Position numbers and translations under genes: made by a program
In this document: positions 34,403-44,618 of the stretch, piece after piece
Numbering within the stretch: the stretch's first letter is position 1
Layout of the letters: each line of letters opens with the position of its first letter
Source of the DNA: Rhizobium sp. AQ_MP
GTDB taxonomy: Bacteria > Pseudomonadota > Alphaproteobacteria > Rhizobiales > Rhizobiaceae
Assembly (NCBI RefSeq): GCF_014237835.1
Contig: NZ_JACJVI010000016.1
Span: forward strand, 59,496-123,495
Direction: 5' to 3'
Length of the DNA: 64,000 bases
The notes under the pieces: generated by a model
What the model was told of the DNA's origin: nothing
Seen by the model: the letters and a program-made list of their open reading frames with translations, nothing else
The model's database searches: none

Positions 34403-35500
34403 ATGTCGGCTTCGATTGAAATTGACAACGTCACCAAGCGCTACGGCGCACTAACCGTCCTCGAGGAGATCTCGCTATCGATCGAGGCGGGCGAATTCGT
34501 GGTCTTCCTGGGACCCTCGGGATGCGGCAAGTCCACGCTGCTCAGGATGATCGCGGGTCTCGAGGACGTCACCGGCGGCACCATTTCGGTGGCCGGCCAG
34601 CGCGTTGACACCCTGCCGCCTGGCAAGCGCGGCGTGGCCATGGTCTTCCAGTCCTATGCGCTCTATCCGCATATGACGGTGAAGCAGAACATGTCATTCG
34701 GCCTCGAAAACATTGGCATGGCCAAGGAGGAGATCGAGAAGCGCGTGCTCGCCGCAGCCGAAACGCTGGAGATCGGACATCTCCTCGACCGCAAGCCACA
34801 AAAGCTCTCGGGTGGTCAGCGCCAGCGCGTCGCCATCGGCCGCGCCATCGTCAAGGAGCCCAAGGCCTTCCTGTTCGACGAGCCGCTCTCGAATCTTGAC
34901 GCTGCGTTGCGTGGCCGCACGCGGCTTGAACTCGCGCAACTTCATCACCGTCTCGGCGCGACGATGATCTTCGTCACCCACGATCAGGTCGAAGCGATGA
35001 CGCTTGCCGACCGGATCGTTATCATGAATGCGCGCAAGATCGAGCAGATCGGTACGCCGATGGATGTCTATCAGCGCCCCGCGAGCAAATTCGTTGCAGG
35101 CTTCATCGGTTCGCCCGCCATGAATTTCCTGGACGTCAAGGACTGGACCAGGGAAGCTCAGGCCCTTGCGGTCACCACAACGGGCCTTGGTCGTGTCACG
35201 ACCCACTTCAGCATACCGGCGGGCGCAAGCCCTCAGGGTGCGACGCTGGGCATTCGCGCCGAGGACATCACCGTCGTGACAGACGGAAGCGGCGGCGTAC
35301 CACTGACGGCGGAAGTGGTCGAGCGCCTTGGCGATCGCACGCTTGTGTACGGCGTGTTCGATGACGGCAGCAAATTTGTCGTCGAAGCAGATGGTCGCTC
35401 CCTGATCAATCCCGGCGACAGACTGGCGATCTCCGCCGATCCGCACGCCGTCCATCTCTTCGGGGACGATGGCCGCGCCTTCTTGCGGGAGGTGGACTGA
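34403..35500 (+). CDS. Sugar ABC importer ATPase (UgpC/MalK type)
   Basis: The 365-residue ATPase shows Walker A GPSGCGKST, signature LSGGQRQR, Walker B AFLFDEPLSNLD, VTHDQVEAMT and a C-terminal regulatory domain with LGIRAEDI. It starts 27 bases after the GH51 stop behind GGGGAGGAG. It drives the importer encoded by the next three genes. A conserved Arg in VGIRPEH-type motifs is kept. The presumed substrate is an arabinose-containing oligosaccharide, inferred from the neighbour. Confidence 0.93.
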   Translation: MSASIEIDNVTKRYGALTVLEEISLSIEAGEFVVFLGPSGCGKSTLLRMIAGLEDVTGGTISVAGQRVDTLPPGKRGVAMVFQSYALYPHMTVKQNMSFGLENIGMAKEEIEKRVLAAAETLEIGHLLDRKPQKLSGGQRQRVAIGRAIVKEPKAFLFDEPLSNLDAALRGRTRLELAQLHHRLGATMIFVTHDQVEAMTLADRIVIMNARKIEQIGTPMDVYQRPASKFVAGFIGSPAMNFLDVKDWTREAQALAVTTTGLGRVTTHFSIPAGASPQGATLGIRAEDITVVTDGSGGVPLTAEVVERLGDRTLVYGVFDDGSKFVVEADGRSLINPGDRLAISADPHAVHLFGDDGRAFLREVD

Positions 35501-35501
35501 C

Positions 35502-36383
35502 ATGGCCGAAAGCTATCGCCGCAGCCAGTTGAGCAACGGGCTTTTCATTCTGCCCTACCTGCTGGTGTTTCTGGCTCTTCTGGTGTTCCCCCTTTTCTGG
35601 GGCATGTGGCTCAGCCTGCACAAGGTGGACCTCTTCGGTCCAGGCCGTTTCGTCGGCCTGACCAACTACATCCGCGTCGCCGGTGATGCGGTATTCCTGC
35701 AGGCTCTGCGCAACACCATCATCTTTGTGCTGGTCAGCGTGCCGACACTCGTTGCCCTCGGCCTCTTTCTGGCGCTGGCTCTCAACCGCACCACGCGCAC
35801 GACGAGCTTCTTCCGGGGACTGTTCTTCTCGTCCTCGGTGCTCTCGGTCACGATCGTCACGCTGATCTGGCGCTTCGTCTTCATCCCCGGCGACGGACTT
35901 CTTTCCGTGCTGTTCACTCAAGCCGGCATCGAGCAGATCAATTTCATCTCGACCAAAGGCTGGTCTCTGTTCGCCGTCGGCGTCGCGACCGTCTGGTGGT
36001 GCATCGGCCTGCCCATGATGCTCTTCCTCGCTGCCCTGCAGCAGGTTCCGCGGGACCTTTACGAGGCAGCCGCGCTGGATAATGCCAGCCCCTGGAAGGT
36101 GTTGACCCGGATCACCCTGCCCTCGATCGCCCGCACCATCATGCTGGTCACGATCATCCAGATCGTCTTACAGTTCCAGCTTTTCGGCCAGGCGCAGTTG
36201 ATGACCAATGGCGGCCCCAACGGTTCCTCGCGACCGCTCGTTATGTACATCTACGAAGTCGGCTTCGTCCGCTGGGATGTCGGCCGCGCGGCAGCCGCCT
36301 CGCAATATCTCTTCCTGATCATCCTCGTCGCGGCCATGGCTCAGTATGTCGTGTCCTCGCGCAAGACGGAGGACGGAGCATGA
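35502..36383 (+). CDS. Sugar ABC importer permease (MalF type)
   Basis: The 293-residue inner-membrane permease starts at ATG 35502, one base after the ATPase stop. Six membrane spans are predicted, beginning LSNGLFILPYLLVFLALLVFP. The EAA loop is DLYEAAALDNASPWKVLTRITLPSIAR. It ends in an ATGA overlap with the second permease. Confidence 0.93.
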   Translation: MAESYRRSQLSNGLFILPYLLVFLALLVFPLFWGMWLSLHKVDLFGPGRFVGLTNYIRVAGDAVFLQALRNTIIFVLVSVPTLVALGLFLALALNRTTRTTSFFRGLFFSSSVLSVTIVTLIWRFVFIPGDGLLSVLFTQAGIEQINFISTKGWSLFAVGVATVWWCIGLPMMLFLAALQQVPRDLYEAAALDNASPWKVLTRITLPSIARTIMLVTIIQIVLQFQLFGQAQLMTNGGPNGSSRPLVMYIYEVGFVRWDVGRAAAASQYLFLIILVAAMAQYVVSSRKTEDGA

Positions 36384-37231
36384 GCAGTCACGCCGAAACC
36401 TACAAGCCGGAAGCGTTGACCGCGAACCGGCCCCTTCTCTGGGGCGCAGCCTTCCTCTCGGTGATCATGATGGCACCGGTAGCCTGGCTGATCGGCCTCT
36501 CCATCAAGAGCAATCAGGAGCTGATGATCGGCACGGACTCGGTCTTCCGTGCGCCCTATACGATCGCGAACTATCTGAACATCCTGCATTCGTCGCAGGT
36601 CTTCGGCTGGTTCTTCAACAGCCTCGTGGTCGCCAGTGGCCAGACCCTGACGGTGCTGATCCTTTCGTCGCTTGCCGGCTACGGCTTTGCAAGGCTGGAG
36701 TTTCCCCTCCGGCGCACGCTCTTTATCATTGTGCTCTTCGGCCTCGCCGTGCCGGAACAGGCTGTCATCATTGCACGCCACCAGATGTTCAACTGGTTCG
36801 GCCTGCACAACACCTATCTCGGCCTCATGCTGCCGGGTATGTCGGGCGCTTTTGGCGTCTTCCTGATGACGCAGTTCTTCCGGGCGATCCCGAAGGAAAT
36901 CGACGAGGCCGCCCTGCTCGACAACGCATCGCAATGGCGGATCTTCTGGAAGATCATGCTGCCACAGACACTGCCGGCCCAGGCAACGCTTGGCATCTTC
37001 ACCTTCCTGCATGGCTGGAACGACTACTGGTGGCCGCTGATCTCGGCCACCAAGAAGGAAATGTACACATTGACCGTCGGCCTCGCCTCGTCGCAATCGA
37101 ACTTCGCCCAGAGCGAAGGCCTCGGCTTCCTCGCAGCCCAGGCCGTCTTCGCCGGCGTTCCGGCACTGATCGTCTACGTCATCTTCCAGAAACACATCGT
37201 CACCGCCGTCTCCGGCGGGGCGGTGAAGTAA
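36380..37231 (+). CDS. Sugar ABC importer permease (MalG type)
   Basis: The 283-residue permease has six spans. The EAA loop is EIDEAALLDNASQWRIFWKIMLPQTLP, and the C-terminus FQKHIVTAVSGGAVK is characteristic of MalG relatives. It is coupled by ATGA to the first permease. The binding-protein gene follows after 77 bases. Confidence 0.93.
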   Translation: MSSHAETYKPEALTANRPLLWGAAFLSVIMMAPVAWLIGLSIKSNQELMIGTDSVFRAPYTIANYLNILHSSQVFGWFFNSLVVASGQTLTVLILSSLAGYGFARLEFPLRRTLFIIVLFGLAVPEQAVIIARHQMFNWFGLHNTYLGLMLPGMSGAFGVFLMTQFFRAIPKEIDEAALLDNASQWRIFWKIMLPQTLPAQATLGIFTFLHGWNDYWWPLISATKKEMYTLTVGLASSQSNFAQSEGLGFLAAQAVFAGVPALIVYVIFQKHIVTAVSGGAVK

Positions 37232-37308
37232 AGCCTGCCCGGCCGGGGAGGAGCTGGCCGGTTTCTTTTCAACAGGGCAATCAGCCCGATTTAAGGGAGT
37301 GAGACATC

Positions 37309-38619
37309 ATGAAACGCATACTTCTGACCACCGTCGCAATGATTGCGCTGGGTTATGGCGCCTCGGCGCAGGCCCAGACCAAGATCGAACTGCAGCGCTT
37401 TTTCGGTGCATGCGAGGCAGACTACGGTAAGGTGACCGATGTCTCCGCTGCCGTCGGCGAATGCGGCATCATTACTGCTCTCGTCAACAAGTTCGAGGCT
37501 GACAATCCGGATATCGACGTCAACGTCACGACGGTCGAATGGCCGGGCTACGACCAGCTCAATGCCCAGCTCGCCTCTGGTGCCGCCCCGGACGTCGTCT
37601 CGATGCACTATTCGGCGATTTCCGACTACCAGAGCCGCGGCCTGATCGAACCGATCGACGAGGTGCTGGCTGCTCAGGGTGTGTCGCCGGAAAACTTCAC
37701 CGACGCGGGCCGCAACGGCGTCACGAAGGATGGCCAGCTCTATGGCCTGCCATTCGACAACTGGACCATGCTCTTCCACGTGAACCTGAACCTGATGAAG
37801 GAAGCTGGTCTCGTCAATGCCGACGGCACGCCGATCCTGCCGAAATCAGGCGAAGAGCTGATCGCCCAGGGCAAGCAGTTCAAGGAGAAGACCGGCAAGC
37901 CCTATCTGATCCAGATCATGGCCAATGAGACCGCGTCCTACACCCGTATCCTCTACACCCTGCTGCAGCAGCAGAATGCGGACTTCTTCTCCGATCCGAC
38001 CGCCATCAAGCTGAACACGCCGGAAGCCAAGGCTGCCGTCGAACTGATGAAGGCGACGAAAGACGAAGGCATCTCGACCACCGGTCTCGACTACGCCGCA
38101 GCTGTCTCGGGCTTTGCCAATGGCGAAGGCGGCATCGCCGTCAACGGCACCTGGCTGATCGGCGACTATGTCGCACAGTCCGAGAAGGAAGGTACTGCAC
38201 TCTCCAAGGGCTATACCGTCTACCCGGTCCCGCAGCTCTTCCCCGGCCAGGACAGCACCTATGCCGACGGCCACAGCTGGGTGATGCCGAAGAAGGACCG
38301 TACGCCTGAACAGATTGACGCGATCGGCAAGCTCTTCAAGTTCCTGTCCGAGAACGACTTCCAGTGGGCTCGTACCGGCCATCTGCCGGCTTCCAAGGCC
38401 GTCTTCGACATGCCGGAATTCAAGGCGCTGCCGCATCGCGACAACATCGCCAAGATCGCTCAGATCGGTCGTCCGCTGCCGGCGGAAGTTCAGCGTCAGT
38501 TCCCGATCCAGGACATCATCGGCGAAGAAGTCGGCGCTGCCGTCAATGGCGACAAATCGGTCGATGACGCACTTGCTTCTGCAGAGAGCCGCGTCAACGA
38601 ACTGCTCGGCGACCTCTGA
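37309..38619 (+). CDS. Family 1 sugar-binding protein of CUT1 importer
   Basis: The 436-residue periplasmic protein has a signal peptide (KRILLTTVAMIALGYGASAQAQ). The SBP_bac_1 body includes DVNVTTVEWPGYDQLNAQLASGAAPDV and the mid-region GEGGIAVNGTWLIGDYV. Two cysteines near residues 31 and 50 (ACEADYG, GECGII) could pair. Unlike the other two loci, the binding protein is the last gene, followed directly by a terminator. RBS AGGGAG lies before ATG 37309. Confidence 0.93.
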   Translation: MKRILLTTVAMIALGYGASAQAQTKIELQRFFGACEADYGKVTDVSAAVGECGIITALVNKFEADNPDIDVNVTTVEWPGYDQLNAQLASGAAPDVVSMHYSAISDYQSRGLIEPIDEVLAAQGVSPENFTDAGRNGVTKDGQLYGLPFDNWTMLFHVNLNLMKEAGLVNADGTPILPKSGEELIAQGKQFKEKTGKPYLIQIMANETASYTRILYTLLQQQNADFFSDPTAIKLNTPEAKAAVELMKATKDEGISTTGLDYAAAVSGFANGEGGIAVNGTWLIGDYVAQSEKEGTALSKGYTVYPVPQLFPGQDSTYADGHSWVMPKKDRTPEQIDAIGKLFKFLSENDFQWARTGHLPASKAVFDMPEFKALPHRDNIAKIAQIGRPLPAEVQRQFPIQDIIGEEVGAAVNGDKSVDDALASAESRVNELLGDL

Positions 38620-38653
38620 TCGGTCAACGCTCCCCCGAGGCCTCCCTGGCCTG

Positions 38654-38685
38654 CCTCGCGCACTTCAGTGTGCGGGGCTTTTTTT
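38654..38685 (+). terminator. Rho-independent terminator after the arabinose-type operon
   Basis: CCTCGCGCAC, loop TTCA, then GTGTGCGGGG forms a GC-rich stem (with G-U wobbles), followed by seven T. It is 35 bases after the binding-protein stop and is the clearest terminator in the window. Confidence 0.8.
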
Positions 38686-38912
38686 ATTCGAGTTCGCCAG
38701 ACGATTTCCTTTGGCAGCCCATTCAGCCTGGCATGATTGCCCCTGTCTGGTCCCTGTTCTCGTATCTCGACGGTGAGCCCATGCCAGAGACCGGTCACGC
38801 TGGATGCCGATTCCGCGAACCACGGGCCTTGACGGTGACGGGAGCGCGATGACGGACAGCGCCGAACCCTTGGCGCCTGCGTCTGCAAAGACCTGGCAAA
38901 TGTACGATTTCA

Positions 38913-39863
38913 TCAGCCGGAGATGAAGGGTCTCAGGTCCACCGCCGCCGAGAGCGCAAAATCCACGATCACCATCTTCAGGGCCTGGAAATAGATGTAT
39001 TCTTCGCGGAGTTCACGAGAAACCCACATGGTGGCACGCCCGCGCGAACCAGTCCAACCCACCGCGCCGATCTCTTCCGCCCGACGGATGACGCGGGCTG
39101 CATGCACGCGTGACAGGTTGAGACCCCGAGCAAGCTCGGCGACCGACACAACATCGATGGGAACGGTCTTTTCGCCGAAGCCCACGGTTGGGTGGATAGC
39201 GGCAATCAACCGGTCCATCAGCAGCCCGCCCTCATCGACCCAGGAAAAGAGGGCATAGGCACGCCCCGGCATCCGAACTTCGGGGCATGTCAGCAAGGCT
39301 TCCGTGATCAGCGGCTGCATGATCATCATGTATCCCAGCGGGTCCTCTTCGAAGATCCCGATCCGACCTTTGCCGTCGATCATGTCCAGACCGGTGAGAT
39401 GCAGTTCGTACCACATCTGCATGTTCTCTCTGGTCCGTTGCGAAGGATGTGCCGGAACCGTCGCGAGAGCCATGTCGGCGCAGTAGGGTATCCCGGCTTC
39501 GGACGAGCTGAAATCATACTTCATGATTTCCAGGAAGAAATCGCGCGCCGTGTTGCGGCTAGCAATCCGGTGCTGAACGGCGGCCTTGACATAGGTCTGC
39601 AGAGAAAGCCGCCCTCCCCGGCCGGTCGCCTCCAGGCAGTAGAGCGAAGCCGCCAGGTGTGCCAACAGCCATCTCTGCTGCGTGGTGAAAATGGATGTGG
39701 ATCGCGCACGATGCGGCTGTTCAGCGATGAAAACCTGCGCAAACCAATGGGCAACAGAAACCATCTTCGGATTGCCATAGAGGGCTTGAGCAAGAACACC
39801 CCAGCTCGGCATCGCGCCTTCGCTGTTGAGGTCGACACGCGTGTGAGCTGAAATCAAAGACAT
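38913..39863 (-). CDS. Uncharacterised protein with C-terminal winged-helix-like segment
   Basis: This 316-residue cytoplasmic protein is not one I recognise. Residues ~205-275 read as a DNA-binding helix-turn-helix (SVAELARGLNLSRVHAARVIRRAEEIGAVGW, then GRATMWVSREL), similar to MarR/Crp-type winged helices. The N-terminal ~200 residues are helical and lack known motifs. The ATG at 39863 follows GAGAGAAA. It lies 13 bases after the haemagglutinin-like relic on the same strand, so they may share a transcript. A one-component regulator is inferred. Confidence 0.6.
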   Translation of the reverse strand: MSLISAHTRVDLNSEGAMPSWGVLAQALYGNPKMVSVAHWFAQVFIAEQPHRARSTSIFTTQQRWLLAHLAASLYCLEATGRGGRLSLQTYVKAAVQHRIASRNTARDFFLEIMKYDFSSSEAGIPYCADMALATVPAHPSQRTRENMQMWYELHLTGLDMIDGKGRIGIFEEDPLGYMMIMQPLITEALLTCPEVRMPGRAYALFSWVDEGGLLMDRLIAAIHPTVGFGEKTVPIDVVSVAELARGLNLSRVHAARVIRRAEEIGAVGWTGSRGRATMWVSRELREEYIYFQALKMVIVDFALSAAVDLRPFISG

Positions 39864-39876
39864 CAACGGGTTTCTC

Positions 39877-40221
39877 TCAAGCCTGTCGCGAAACCGTGCG
39901 GGACCGACCCGGGATCGTGAAAGCCGCCGCGGGTACGACAGGAGTTCCTTGGATTTGCGGCCGTCTGTCAAGCGCAGACAAGGCTTGCTCCAGCCATGAC
40001 CATGAAAGGGGTGTGGCAAGCATGCCCGCCGGGGCGAACGCAATCCCGTCGGGATTGATGAGATAGACCTGGCCATTGCCGCTGCGCGAACCCGCCACGA
40101 CCTGCCCACCTGTCGGCAGCATGTCCCCGGCCAAGACACCAAAAGGATGCAGGACAATCGCTGTCGCAGCCATCAAGGCTGTCAAGCGGCGGGCGAAGAC
40201 GGTTGCATTGTCTCTGTCCAT
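39877..40221 (-). pseudogene. Shrunken filamentous-haemagglutinin (TPS domain) relic
   Basis: A 114-codon frame encodes a signal-peptide-like start (RRLTALMAATAIVLHPFGVLAG), then DMLPTGGQVVAGS, joined directly to GNGQVYLINPDGIAF. In two-partner-secretion exoproteins these two blocks open and close the haemagglutination domain, with roughly 60 residues between them, and are followed by hundreds to thousands more. Here the middle is missing in frame, and the tail beyond residue ~65 is unrelated. There is no ribosome site near the ATG. A decayed TPS gene is most likely. A small expressed secreted protein remains possible. Confidence 0.55.
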
Positions 40222-40845
40222 TGTGGTTCAACAAAAAATTCTTTCGTCATTCAAACTCGTTTGATCCGTCCGACGGAGGCATCTGCTCGTCTTCGGGCTA
40301 TCGCCCAGCAACCGTCATCCGTTGAGCGCTCAGAAGAGACCCCGTCAGAAAGGTCACCGACCTTTTCAACGGCGCCTGCAGGAGAGGCACTCAGGTTCAG
40401 ACGATGGATCTTATGAGCCGCAGTCAACGCGCGGCCGCAAGCATCACGCTATTCAAGAAAAACGACTTGGCGCTCGGAAAATAGATCCTGGCCACAAATA
40501 TCTGTCAGATCTTCTCCTCTTTCAGTCACGCCATTCAGAGGTAGAATAATTCGCCTCATTCGTCTGCGAACATTTCTGACGCCCCTCACGGAGCGCTGCG
40601 CCCGATCCCTGGGAGCAGCGGCCGGATCGCGTTCATCAGACGTGTTCGTGTCGAGTGATCTTGATGCGCGAAAAGGGAAGGAAAAGAACTCGAGAGAATG
40701 CGAACGGTGGACAGCTTGGGTATCTGGCAGCCGTGTGTGTTAGGCGCAGCAGTTGGTGGACATGGACGACTCCGCCCCGGGCATGGGCAACCTGTTCGGA
40801 AGCCTCAACAGTGCCCGGGACATCCGTTCGGGACGGTCCGATACC
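40222..40845. other. Intergenic region without recognisable genes
   Basis: This 624-base stretch lies between the haemagglutinin relic and the end of the MacB-like gene. Short frames on both strands start poorly and have biased, repeat-free compositions. The 3' part must contain the end of the macAB transcript, but I find no strong terminator. It may hold remains of the longer haemagglutinin gene region. Confidence 0.4.
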
Positions 40846-42795
40846 TCATTCTCTCGACAAGGCGTCAACCGGATCGAGCTGAGCCGCATTGCGTGCGGGC
40901 AGAAAGCCGAACGTCAAGCCGATCAGGAATGCGACGACGCAGGATCCCGCAACCGCCTGCAAGGAGATGATCATTGGCATCTCGCCTTCCGGATCCCCGA
41001 TGACAGCTGCAATCCCGAAGGCCAAGGCGATACCGACGAGCGAACCCGCCAGGCAGATCAACACTGCCTCGATCAGGAACTGCAACAGGATATCGACACG
41101 CCGTGCTCCCACGGCCATGCGCAGGCCGATCTCGCGCGTTCTTTCGGTCACGGACACCAGCATGATATTCATGACGCCAATGCCTCCGACGATCAGGGAA
41201 ATCACCGCAACCGAGGAAATCAGAAGTGTCATGGTGCGCGAAGTCCTTTCCAGGGCCTTTCGCATCTGGTCACTGTTGAAAACGTAGAAGTCCTTCAGTC
41301 CGTGCCGCCGGGTCATCAGGCTCACGATCGCACGCTCCGCAGCGCCCGTATCAATGCCGTCCGCAACACTCACCGTGAGGCCGCCAAGGCTGCTGGCGGT
41401 TCCGGACACCCTGCCGGAAACATTGGTATGGGAAACATAGATCTGCAGTGTCCTGTCGCCTGAAGCGCTTCGGGGTCGCTGGACCACGCCGACCACGGTC
41501 GCCGGCATACGGTCGACCAGGATGATGCGACCCAGCGGCGACTGATGGCCCGGGAAGAGAGCTGTGGCCGTCCGATCGTCCAGAACGGCTTCCTGCTCAC
41601 GCTTTTCTGGTCCCGGGGCCGTGACGTTGCGGCCGGATATCAGCTTGATGCCATTGATGGTGAAGTAGTCGGGTCCCACACCGTTGATATTCGCGGTGAG
41701 CGAGGCATGGTCCGAGCGGACGCGCGCGGAGGCGAAGATCAGCGGCGTAACACCCCGGACATAGGGCTGCCGCGCGAGTGCTTCCGCGTCGGCAATGACG
41801 AGAGAGGTGATATTCGCCGCGCGCTCGTCCCCCCAGTCCCGACCGGGAAAGATCGACAGCGTGCTCGCACCCAACTCGCTCATCTGCGCCAGAACCTTTT
41901 GCCTGGACCCTTCCCCGAGCCCCATGACCGAAACAACGGCGGCGATACCGATGATGATGCCGAGCATCGTGAGGAAGGTGCGCACCCGATGGGCAGCCAT
42001 GGCACGAAGCGCCATAGGCGCTGCATAGGAAAGGCGCTGACGCAGGGCAGAAAACCGGCCAACCGCCTTTTCATCGAGAGGCCGCAGGGAGACCGCGCCG
42101 CCTTGAGAGCCTCGGGTCCTCTCGTCGGAAACGATCCTGCCATCACGGATCTCGATGACGCGATCAGCATTTGCCGCCACCTGCATGTCATGCGTCACGA
42201 TGATGACCGTATGACCTTCGGCGTGCAGTTCCTTCAGGATCTGAAGAACGTTTTCACCGCTTGCCGTGTCCAGGGCGCCGGTCGGCTCATCCGCGAGAAT
42301 GATTTCGCCACCGTTCATCAGGGCGCGGGCAATCGACACTCGTTGCTGCTGGCCTCCCGACAGCTGACCCGGACGATGGTCGAGGCGCGACCCGAGTCCT
42401 AGACGATCGAGAAGCGATTGCGCACGACGAGTTCGGGCGTCGGAGGCCACACCCGCGTAAACGGCAGGCATCGCGACATTTTCGACCGCCGTCAGGGGTC
42501 CAAGGAGGTGATAACGCTGGAAGATGAAACCGAAATGCTCGCGCCGCAGAGCAGCCAGCTCATCCGCGCTGAGGCCCGAAACGCTTTTGCCGCCGATGCG
42601 ATATTCGCCGTCTGAGGGTTGATCGAGACAGCCGAGAATGTTCATCAACGTCGACTTGCCCGAACCGCTGGCGCCGACGATCGCAACCAGTTCTCCTGCC
42701 TCGATCGTCAGACTGACGCCATTGAGCGCGGTGATAGTCTCATCACCGGCGACGAACGAGCGGTATACCTTGTCTATCTGGATAAGTGGGGTCAC
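40846..42795 (-). CDS. macB: MacB-like ABC exporter (ATPase-permease fusion)
   Basis: The 649-residue inner-membrane protein has an N-terminal ATPase (~1-230; Walker [10 protein letters not shown], signature LSGGQQQR, Walker [13 protein letters not shown]) and a C-terminal four-helix MacB permease. The permease has a first helix near 275, a large periplasmic domain, and three helices in the last ~130 residues ([30 protein letters not shown]). It starts at GTG 42795, overlapping the MacA stop by GTGA. With MacA and an outer-membrane channel it exports substrates from the periplasm. No outer-membrane gene adjoins it here. Confidence 0.92.
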   Translation of the reverse strand: MTPLIQIDKVYRSFVAGDETITALNGVSLTIEAGELVAIVGASGSGKSTLMNILGCLDQPSDGEYRIGGKSVSGLSADELAALRREHFGFIFQRYHLLGPLTAVENVAMPAVYAGVASDARTRRAQSLLDRLGLGSRLDHRPGQLSGGQQQRVSIARALMNGGEIILADEPTGALDTASGENVLQILKELHAEGHTVIIVTHDMQVAANADRVIEIRDGRIVSDERTRGSQGGAVSLRPLDEKAVGRFSALRQRLSYAAPMALRAMAAHRVRTFLTMLGIIIGIAAVVSVMGLGEGSRQKVLAQMSELGASTLSIFPGRDWGDERAANITSLVIADAEALARQPYVRGVTPLIFASARVRSDHASLTANINGVGPDYFTINGIKLISGRNVTAPGPEKREQEAVLDDRTATALFPGHQSPLGRIILVDRMPATVVGVVQRPRSASGDRTLQIYVSHTNVSGRVSGTASSLGGLTVSVADGIDTGAAERAIVSLMTRRHGLKDFYVFNSDQMRKALERTSRTMTLLISSVAVISLIVGGIGVMNIMLVSVTERTREIGLRMAVGARRVDILLQFLIEAVLICLAGSLVGIALAFGIAAVIGDPEGEMPMIISLQAVAGSCVVAFLIGLTFGFLPARNAAQLDPVDALSRE

Positions 42796-43979
42796 ATCGA
42801 CACCATCTCGGCATCGCTTGACGCCTCGCCATCGGCCGGAATGATGACCTTGTCACCAACAGCAAGCCCGTCAATGATCTGGCTGTTGATCTTGTCCGTC
42901 ACGCCGACGGTGACGACTTTCTCGACAACAGTATCCGGCGACTGACGCACGCGCACGATATAACGCCCCTGCGCGTCGCGGTTCGTAAGGGCCGACCACG
43001 GCACGAGGGGAACGTTCTCTGCTTTTCCGACGATGATCCTGACGGACGCCGTCATCATGGGTCGAAGGCGGCCATCAGTATTGGGTGTCTTGAACAGGCC
43101 ATTGTAGTAGACCGCCTGTGCGCCCTGGACCGAAGAGGATGCGCCGGTGGTGGATTCCGCCGAGATCGTCGTGGGCGCTGGCTCGATCTGCTCCAGTTTC
43201 GCCGATATCGGCCTGTCGGGATAGCCCATGATCGTGAATCGAGCGTCCTGCCCGACGCGCACGCGCCCGATATCGGTTTCGGACACCTGGACTTTCACGC
43301 GCATCGTGTCGAGTTGCGCCAAGGAAACAATCGTCGGCGCCGCCTGAACGGCATTCAACGTCTGTCCGGCCTTGGTCACGACAGCGACAACCGTACCATC
43401 CATGGGCGCACGAACCTTGGTGTAGCCGAGATTGACCTTCGCATTCTCGACCTCAACCGAAGACTGCTGAATCTGCGCGTCGAGCGATTCCACCTCGGCT
43501 TCCAGCGACCTGAACGCCGCTTCAGCCGCCTCCGTATTCGCAGTAGACACGACGTTTGCGCGGTTGAGCGTTGTCTGCCGTTCGTAAGTCCTCTGCGCCT
43601 GGCGCCGCTGGATCTCGCGAGCACGGCGCTGTGCCTTGAGATTGGCAAGGGCTGCGTTCGCGATGCGCAAGCTGTTGGCCTGAGGCGTGGAATCGATCTC
43701 AGCGATCAGGTCGCCTTGCTTCACCTTCTGCCCGAGCTCGACATGGAGACGTGTCAACTGCCCCGAGACCTGGGCTCCCACATTGACCAGGCGCGAAGGC
43801 TCCAGCACGGCGCTTGCAACGACGGCTTCTTCGACGGTGCCGAGAACGACAGGTGTCACGATCTCGTTCTCTGTTTCCGATGCCGAAAATACCGTTCGCG
43901 CAGAGGCGCCGCCGATCGCCAACGCAACGACGGCGGCACCGACGAGCACCGCGTTTCTGCTCAATACTCTGTGTTTCAT
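42792..43979 (-). CDS. macA: MacA-like periplasmic adaptor (HlyD/RND family)
   Basis: The 395-residue adaptor has an N-terminal membrane anchor (AVLVGAAVVALAIGGASARTVF), a split lipoyl domain (NVGAQVSGQLTRLHVELGQKVKQGDLIAEID ... KVRAPMDGTVVAVVTKAGQTLN) and a coiled-coil hairpin between (~100-185). Beta-barrel and membrane-proximal domains follow. It is cotranscribed with the MacB-like gene, coming first. Confidence 0.9.
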   Translation of the reverse strand: MKHRVLSRNAVLVGAAVVALAIGGASARTVFSASETENEIVTPVVLGTVEEAVVASAVLEPSRLVNVGAQVSGQLTRLHVELGQKVKQGDLIAEIDSTPQANSLRIANAALANLKAQRRAREIQRRQAQRTYERQTTLNRANVVSTANTEAAEAAFRSLEAEVESLDAQIQQSSVEVENAKVNLGYTKVRAPMDGTVVAVVTKAGQTLNAVQAAPTIVSLAQLDTMRVKVQVSETDIGRVRVGQDARFTIMGYPDRPISAKLEQIEPAPTTISAESTTGASSSVQGAQAVYYNGLFKTPNTDGRLRPMMTASVRIIVGKAENVPLVPWSALTNRDAQGRYIVRVRQSPDTVVEKVVTVGVTDKINSQIIDGLAVGDKVIIPADGEASSDAEMVSM

Positions 43980-44165
43980 GCCAGATGGCTCACTTGATTG
44001 CTGTGGTAGACGGCTTTGCGCAGCCGGATGATGATCGGGGACGGCGGTCTGCTCGACAAAGAGCCTGCTTGGAGATCGCCAGGGCCCCCATGGCGCTGGG
44101 AGCTATGTCTTGATGCAGGAGGCGCTCGATCAGGTCGAATGTTCGCAACCCCGGCAGAAGTTTCC

Positions 44166-44618
44166 TCACCAGCCCGGCATCCAGCCGGGCGGTGGTGCGT
44201 CGTCTTCCCAATCGATATCATCCCAGGTCTCGATTTGGTCGTAGAAGTCTTGGTCGGAGTAGTAGTGGGACCAGTAGCTGTTGATGCTGAACGAGACAGT
44301 CGGCAGGGAAGGATCTTGGACCAGATGTGCATAGGCTGGGATCCGAACCCGCTGAGAGTCATAATCGATATCAATGTAGGCCGCCGAAACCCAACCGCGG
44401 CGACCAGATACTTCGACGTCGCACCAGCGATATCCGTTTGTGCAGCCGAAGACGTTTAGGGGGATGCCTTCCGGCAGAATGCCAATCGAAGGATAGCGCG
44501 TGCTTGGGCCGGCACGCATGTTGATTTCTGCGGCCGCGTAAGTTCCGGCTTGCGCGGCAGCGCTACCCAGAATTGCTACGCCAGCGATGGCAGTGGAGAG
44601 AATAAGTGCGTATCGCAT
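44166..44618 (-). CDS. Secreted SH3b-domain protein
   Basis: The 150-residue protein has a signal peptide (MRYALILSTAIAGVAILGSAAAQA) and a bacterial SH3 domain (residues ~27-80; EINMRAGPSTRYPSIGILPEGIPLNVFGC ... RRGWVSAAYI). The tail is acidic and aromatic-rich (YDQIETWDDIDWEDDAPPPGW). Such small SH3_3 proteins are common in Rhizobiales and probably bind periplasmic or cell-wall material. The ATG at 44618 has CAGGAGG upstream. It is a single-gene unit between macAB and the two-component genes. Confidence 0.82.
   Translation of the reverse strand: MRYALILSTAIAGVAILGSAAAQAGTYAAAEINMRAGPSTRYPSIGILPEGIPLNVFGCTNGYRWCDVEVSGRRGWVSAAYIDIDYDSQRVRIPAYAHLVQDPSLPTVSFSINSYWSHYYSDQDFYDQIETWDDIDWEDDAPPPGWMPGW

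Noticed and set aside
40655..40882. Small plus-strand frame of 75 codons downstream of macB
   Set aside because: Overlaps the end of the MacB-like gene, has no clear motif and its composition does not resemble a protein.
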